Source: Sinotaia quadrata
Lineage: Eukaryota; Mollusca; Gastropoda; Architaenioglossa; Viviparidae
Direction of reading: 5' to 3'
Assembly: GCA_028829895.1 (NCBI GenBank)
Contig: CM054177.1
Coordinates: 53,441,164-53,505,163, forward strand
Length of the DNA: 64,000 nt
Position numbers and translations under genes: made by a program. The notes under the pieces are model-generated. The model was not told the DNA's origin, made no database searches, and saw only the letters and a program-made list of their open reading frames with translations. Positions within the stretch are counted from its first letter, which is position 1. Each line of letters opens with the position of its first letter. Positions 59,273 through 64,000 of the stretch are shown one piece after another.

Positions 59273-60114
59273 TAATACTGGGTCTTCAACGATTCAATAG
59301 TCTCCACCTCTTCCCTCGGCAGGTGCAATGTGGATAAAGATTTTTTTACCGATAAATTACCACGTGACTTGCATTCTCTATTTTGTCTACGTCATAAGCC
59401 GGAAAGCAGTTGGATAATATATGGTCATCGAATGTCCGGTTGAGATTCCTTTTCATCCATACCCATAGTTCCCTCACCTACACACTCTCTCGTAGCACTC
59501 TTAACGATTCACGCAAGGTGTGAAAGAGATGACATAGCTGACTAAACGAAAATGCTATCTCCCGCTAACAGTCAACTGTAAAATATATCCATTATAATAA
59601 TAATTATTATTATTACTGAGGTATAATAAAAAGGAAATACAAAATGTCATACAAGCATAAGTATAAATTTGCCCTAATAGGATATTAATATCTTTACAGT
59701 TTTCAATCTAGCATTTGCTCTCTCTGTCTCTAACTTGAAACGATTTATCGGATTTAGATCCAACCATATGTACTTTTGCAAGAGAGATTTATTTACCAGC
59801 TAAATCTCTAGTCACAAATAATAAATTATATAATTAGTTATAGGCTTTCTTTTTACCTTTGGAAGTCCTCACCATATAAAATACCAAATAATGTCTGTCA
59901 TTCCTTCATTCCAATACGATAATAATCGCCAATCAGATTACGCAATATAATGTTACATGTTGAAAGTTTTAACTATGCAACAAGCATTTATTTGAATACA
60001 ATTCTTATATGTAATTAAATATACCATGCCTCAGATTCCAAAGTAAATAGATTTTAACTCTGACCCTTGTACAATAATTTACGACTGAATCATATTCTCT
60101 CATTTCTTTGCTGT
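59273..60114. other. Unique sequence, no gene seen
   Basis: The first 300 bases are GC-richer and could be part of a mobile element, but no terminus or ORF was recognised. Confidence 0.45.
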
Positions 60115-60450
60115 CCAAATACCCAGAACTAGAATTTTACAGTGTTCCATTTATCAGGTCTAGAATTTTACACTGTCCATTTACTCAAAACTATAATTTT
60201 ACACCATCCAGTTACTCAGGAATAGAATTTTACACATCCAGATACTCAAGAATAGAATTGCGCACTGATAACTCAAATCTAGAATTTTACACAGTCCGAT
60301 TACTCAGGACTAGAATTTTACAATGTCCGATTATTCAGGTCTAAAATTGTACACTGTCCGATTACTCTTGGCTAGAATTTTACACTGTCCGATTACTCTT
60401 GACTAGAATTTTACATTGTTCTATATTTTCCGGACTAGAATATTATACTG
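60115..60450. repeat. ~31-bp degenerate minisatellite, about 11 copies
   Basis: tctagaattttacactgtcc plus gattactcagga; strongly diverged between copies. Confidence 0.88.
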
Positions 60451-60974
60451 CCTTATTTTCTCGTTATTGCAAAGCCTGCAAGTACTCTTGTCATCAGTTT
60501 GATCAAGTGATTATCTAAGTAATCATTGTTTTAATTAGGCTATCGTCAGTAATGTTCGTTTCCTCTGCGCACTGCTGTCAATTTCTTACAGCAGAACATT
60601 AATTTTACCAGCCCGAATGGAACTTAGTTTCCTGCCATGTCGCCCTCCCGTTTCTGGTGTCCATTTATCACCTGCCATCTCATCTCCCTCAGTACCCGCT
60701 AGTTACCGTTGTTTTCAAGCCCCAACTGGCACTCTATTGACCCAATTTCACACGTCTTTATAACAAAAAAATACTCCCTCCATTCATGCGTACTCATTCA
60801 TGACTCACTTACGTCAATAATTAAATACATCACATTCCTGGAATTCCATGATACCTATCTTCAAACTATTGCATGACAAACCTGTTCTACAATCAACATA
60901 TGTTATCATCAAACTTATTTACCGAACTAATTCTACATTCAACATGTCTTATCTTTAAATTATTAGTTGCTACT
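60451..60974. other. Unique sequence, no gene seen
   Basis: A C/T-rich stretch at about 60,610-60,760; no ORF or mobile-element end recognised. Confidence 0.45.
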
Positions 60975-61195
60975 AATTCTACATTCATCATGTCTCATCA
61001 TCAAACTATTATTTAAAAAACTAATACTACATTCATCATGTCTTATCATCAAATTGTTATTAAAAAAAACTAATACTACATTCATCATGTCTTATCATCA
61101 AATTGTTATTAAAAAAAACTAATACTACATTCATCATGTCTTATCATCAAATTGTTATTAAAAAAAACTAATACTACATTCATCATGTCTTATTG
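60975..61195. repeat. 49-bp minisatellite, about 4 copies
   Basis: ctaatactacattcatcatg plus tcttatcatcaaattgttat at 49-bp steps (61,021 and 61,070). The left edge is diverged. Confidence 0.93.
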
Positions 61196-61417
61196 TAACA
61201 GTGAGTGCCCGTGAGCAAATTACTCTCCTTCCTTTTTATTTTTATTTTTCATTCATATTGTCTGTTTCTTTAAATAGCCAATAATTAAATATTGTGTAGT
61301 GTACTAATTATTGTTGACATTCAGGTGGTTTATTGTGTAACCAGCGGCGACCGCCCAAACTGTACACGAGCAAAGAAATAAGTCAAGTAGTAGATTGTTG
61401 GCCATGCGTGAGGTATA

Positions 61418-61803
61418 GTGGCGTGAAGGGCGGGGCGGGGGAGGGATGATTAATAGTAGTGGTAGGTGACTTTAAGTGTTAAAACCAAGTATGACTACTT
61501 GAGTTCCGGTCATGATGCACACGAAACTGTGGTATGACCGACGTAGATGTATAGTGCCAGTTATATCCCACGGTTTTCACACGACCGGGCCTATACCGAT
61601 TAAAGACCGCGTGGCGTGAAGGGCGGGGCGGGGGAGGGATGATTAATAGTAGTGGTAGGTGACTTTAAGTGTTAAAACCAAGTATGACTACTTGAGTTCC
61701 GGTCATGATGCACACGAAACTGTGGTATGACCGACGTAGATGTATAGTGCCAGTTATATCCCACGGTTTTCACACGACCGGGCCTATACCGATTGAGACC
61801 GCG
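61418..61803. repeat. 193-bp tandem duplication at the truncated end of the hAT element
   Basis: gtggcgtgaagggcggggcg begins copies at 61,418 and 61,611, exactly 193 bp apart. The copies are nearly identical until ctataccgatt(aa/g)agaccgcg, after which the second continues into hAT subterminal sequence. The first copy ends in the same words, so the duplication includes the junction. Confidence 0.93.
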
Positions 61804-61920
61804 GGCCAGATAAAACTGTTGGAACAGTTCGCGGGCCGGATAGACGACCAAATATCACAAGTCCAGCAAGTTCAGAATATAAAATGAGAACAAAAGTAAT
61901 TTTAAAAAACTAACTCTGTT

Positions 61921-62549
61921 TCAATGAAAGATTAATGAGATGGATGGATGTTGCTTACAATAATTAAGTGATTCAATATCTGGCTGAACTGATGAGGTTG
62001 ACAAGCAAAGAATGTCATTTAGATGACGGTCAGAGAGTTGAGAGTGAAGGCGACTCTTTGTATATTTCATCTTTGAGAACAGTTGTTCACAGCAAAATGT
62101 GCTTCCGAACATAGCTACAATGCGCTGAGCATGTTTAATAAAATGTGGAAACTTGCCTGATGGTAGGATGACATCACGAAAAAAAGAAAGAGGAGAAGAA
62201 GTCCTGAAGTTTGCTTTTAACTCATTCTTTGAGCAAGGAGTAGTGAAACTTCATAACTGGCACGTGTCACTTTTTCATGCACAGATGTTTGCTTATGAAA
62301 CATCAAACTGCTTTTCTCTATTTTGCCTGTGAGTTTAGCAAATAGTATTCTTTTTCTCAGAGGCAGACATTAAACCAAATTTCGAAGTTAAGTGTACTGT
62401 TTCCCAGTGACAGAGCACATTAAACTCTTTGAAGACAGCAACAGTTTTCAAACAGATCAGACACTGAGCTTGTCCAAATCGTTCTATGAGAAAGTACTTC
62501 CCGTCCACTCAGAGTTAAATGTCCGACTTTCCACATCCACTTTAAATTT
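61921..62549 (-). pseudogene. BED-finger hAT transposase, frameshifted and internally deleted
   Basis: Minus-strand blocks appear in the order of the ZBED5/GTF2IRD2-like hAT family. VDVESRTFNSEWT (62,512-62,549) leads, one frame over, into a BED zinc finger with CLIC and HWETVH supplying the two Cys and two His (62,335-62,514). A third frame gives KLTGKIEKSS and ASYEVSLLLAQRM (62,218-62,366). The last block (61,921-62,250) gives FPHFIKHAQRIVAMFGST, CCEQLFSKMKYTKSRL, LSDRHLNDILCLSTS and PDIESL, the C-terminal dimerisation end of hAT transposases. The catalytic core between LLLAQRM and the C-terminal part is missing (several hundred residues in intact relatives). At least three frameshifts are present, so it is inactive. 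Confidence 0.85.
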
Positions 62550-62984
62550 TTTAGGATGCTGGGGTTGCAGACATGATTGGGGGGATGGGGGAATAATGGC
62601 AAAGAAATAGCAGAAATGCAACAACCAGTTCGGTTGTGATGGCATAAGACTAAGTTTCAAATTCGGGCGTACCTCTGTTTACCTCCAGCCCTCCTTCCTC
62701 TCGCCCAATTATAGTGGTGAAGGTCAGGTCACGACTGAGGCAGAGTACAGATGCTGACATACAGGTATTATTTTAGATCTGTCCTAGGCCTGGGAGAGTT
62801 CAAAAGTCAACGAACTATAAAGAGATGCTAGTGTAATATATATAACCGCAGGCATAAATTGTACATGTGCACACAATTCTGTGTGAGTAATTCAAACTGT
62901 TAAAATTACATGTAGTCTTTAGACTAGTTTAGCCTTGGCTGTTTGACAGCGACCCCAATTGTTTTAGTGACTTTTGTTTTGCGG

Positions 62985-63090
62985 GTCAAAAGCAATAAGT
63001 GTGAATGGCTTGGCGGGCCAAAAGCAATAACTGTGAATAGCTTGGCGGGCCAAAAGCAATGTTAACTGTGAATAGCTTGGCGGGCCAACA
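62985..63090. repeat. ~32-bp subterminal repeats of the hAT element, 3 copies
   Basis: ggcgggccaaaagcaataac plus tgtgaatagctt, three copies, the last with a gtta insertion. Confidence 0.9.
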
Positions 63091-63395
63091 AAAAATGCTT
63101 CGCGTGCCAGGTTTGGCCCGCGGGCCAGAGTTTGCCCGCCCCTGATATAATAGAAGGGGCTTTTGCACAATGCAGAGTTTGGTAAATATATATATTGATT
63201 TCTCAATAATTATTGCCATGTATTACTAATTAGAATGTTTGTATATCTTTCATTGACGATTGTCTGTTGAAAGCAAATGCGTTTTTCTTTCAGAGAGGTA
63301 TTGTGTGGCGTTAGTGATAGTTCAATAGTATGCGAAGGATGATGAAATCGAAATGAGCACGCGTTCACGTGCATTATGTTCCTTTGTCTTTGTGA

Positions 63396-63800
63396 AACCA
63401 TTTGAACTAAGAATTAAATCATAGAGGGAGATAATTGTAAAATATAAACCATTTGAACTAAGAGTTAAATTATAGAGGGAGATAATTGTAAAATATAAAC
63501 CATTTGAACTAAGAATTAAATTATAGAGGGAGATAATTGTAAAATATAAACCATTTGAACTAAGAATTAAATTATAGAGGGAGATAATTGTAAAATATAA
63601 ACCATTTGAACTAAGAATTAAATTATAGAGGGAGATAATTGTAAAATATAAACCATTTGAACTAAGAATTAAATTATAGAGGGAGATAATTGTAAAATAT
63701 AAACCATTTGAACTAAGTAGAATTAAACTATAGAGGGAGATAATTGTTAAATATAATCGATTTGAACTAAGTAGAATTAAACTATAGAGTGCTGTAACTG
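63396..63800. repeat. 51-bp minisatellite, about 8 copies
   Basis: accatttgaactaagaatta plus tatagagggagataattgta at 51-bp steps (63,421 and 63,472). The two right-hand units carry a gta insertion and other changes, so the array is younger at the left. Confidence 0.95.
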
Positions 63801-64000
63801 TTAAATATAATCCATTGTTTTGGATTTTAACTATTGGGATCTATGCTGATAGATTATAAATGTAACATTTTGAACTCTTGTTGTCACGTTTTACAAATGA
63901 TCCTTGATGTTGGAAATTCCGTTGAATTGTAATTTAGCATGTAGCTAACATTTTAGATGATGTAATAAATTGTAAAGAGACGTCTATCAGCTGTCGCACT
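63801..64000. other. Unique sequence at the window end
   Basis: AT-rich; nothing recognised. Confidence 0.5.

Larger units (their letters stand above)
61796..63144 (-). mobile_element. hAT DNA transposon remnant, minus strand, one terminus preserved
   Basis: On the minus strand the element begins at 63,144 with CAGGGGCGGGCAAACTCTGG followed by CCCGCGGGCC, the familiar terminal inverted repeat style of Charlie/ZBED-like hAT elements. The other side (61,796-61,850) has subterminal cgcgggccagat and cgcgggccggat words, but the terminal CAGGGG is missing. The likely 8-bp target at the intact end is ATATAATA (63,145-63,152), with no partner found. Inside lies a transposase pseudogene. Three ~32-bp subterminal repeats (62,989-63,090) carry agcttggcgggccaaaagca, typical transposase-binding architecture. 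Confidence 0.85.

Noticed and set aside
58734..59300. 188-codon plus-strand frame
   Set aside because: A 35-bp stop-free array; kept only as a low-interest finding.

Overview
This is an AT-rich, gene-poor stretch of a metazoan nuclear genome. Spliceosomal-type gene structure, a rhodopsin-class GPCR exon, an LTR retrotransposon, hAT elements and a LINE relic rule out a prokaryote, organelle or virus. I lean towards a mollusc, probably a gastropod, from the style of the LINE reverse transcriptase and the gag-like protein. That is an impression from family knowledge, not a measurement.

Layout. 1-36.6 kb is almost entirely non-coding: several dozen unrelated minisatellite arrays (units mostly 21-75 bp), microsatellites, and scattered fragments of one large dispersed repeat, here called DR1. 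At 1.96-2.56 kb a hAT-type MITE with an 8-bp target duplication sits next to a decayed LINE reverse transcriptase. 36,624-44,299 is a complete LTR retrotransposon: TAGGT target duplication, two 1,688-bp LTRs with no difference I could find, and a primer site and purine tract. Its only ORF is intact (990 codons), has a gag-like charged N-terminus, and shows no protease, reverse transcriptase, RNase H or integrase. 44.3-48.0 kb is more arrays. 48,090-48,676 (minus) is the first coding exon of a class A GPCR, cut at a splice donor inside the ERY motif; no later exon was recognised, so the retrotransposon and most of the left side of the window may lie in its intron. 48.7-61.4 kb has more DR1 copies, arrays and a possible solo LTR. 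61.8-63.1 kb is a hAT element (minus) with a frameshifted BED-finger/hAT transposase.

No operon-like cooperation is present. The two items with real biological content are the GPCR exon and the non-autonomous LTR element. The main unexplained structure is the mass of locally born tandem arrays (about a quarter of the window by my own rough sum), many of which directly abut DR1 fragments. The LTR also carries six CACGTG motifs, far above the density elsewhere in the window. Most ORFs over 60 codons here are tandem repeats or chance frames and are not annotated as genes.
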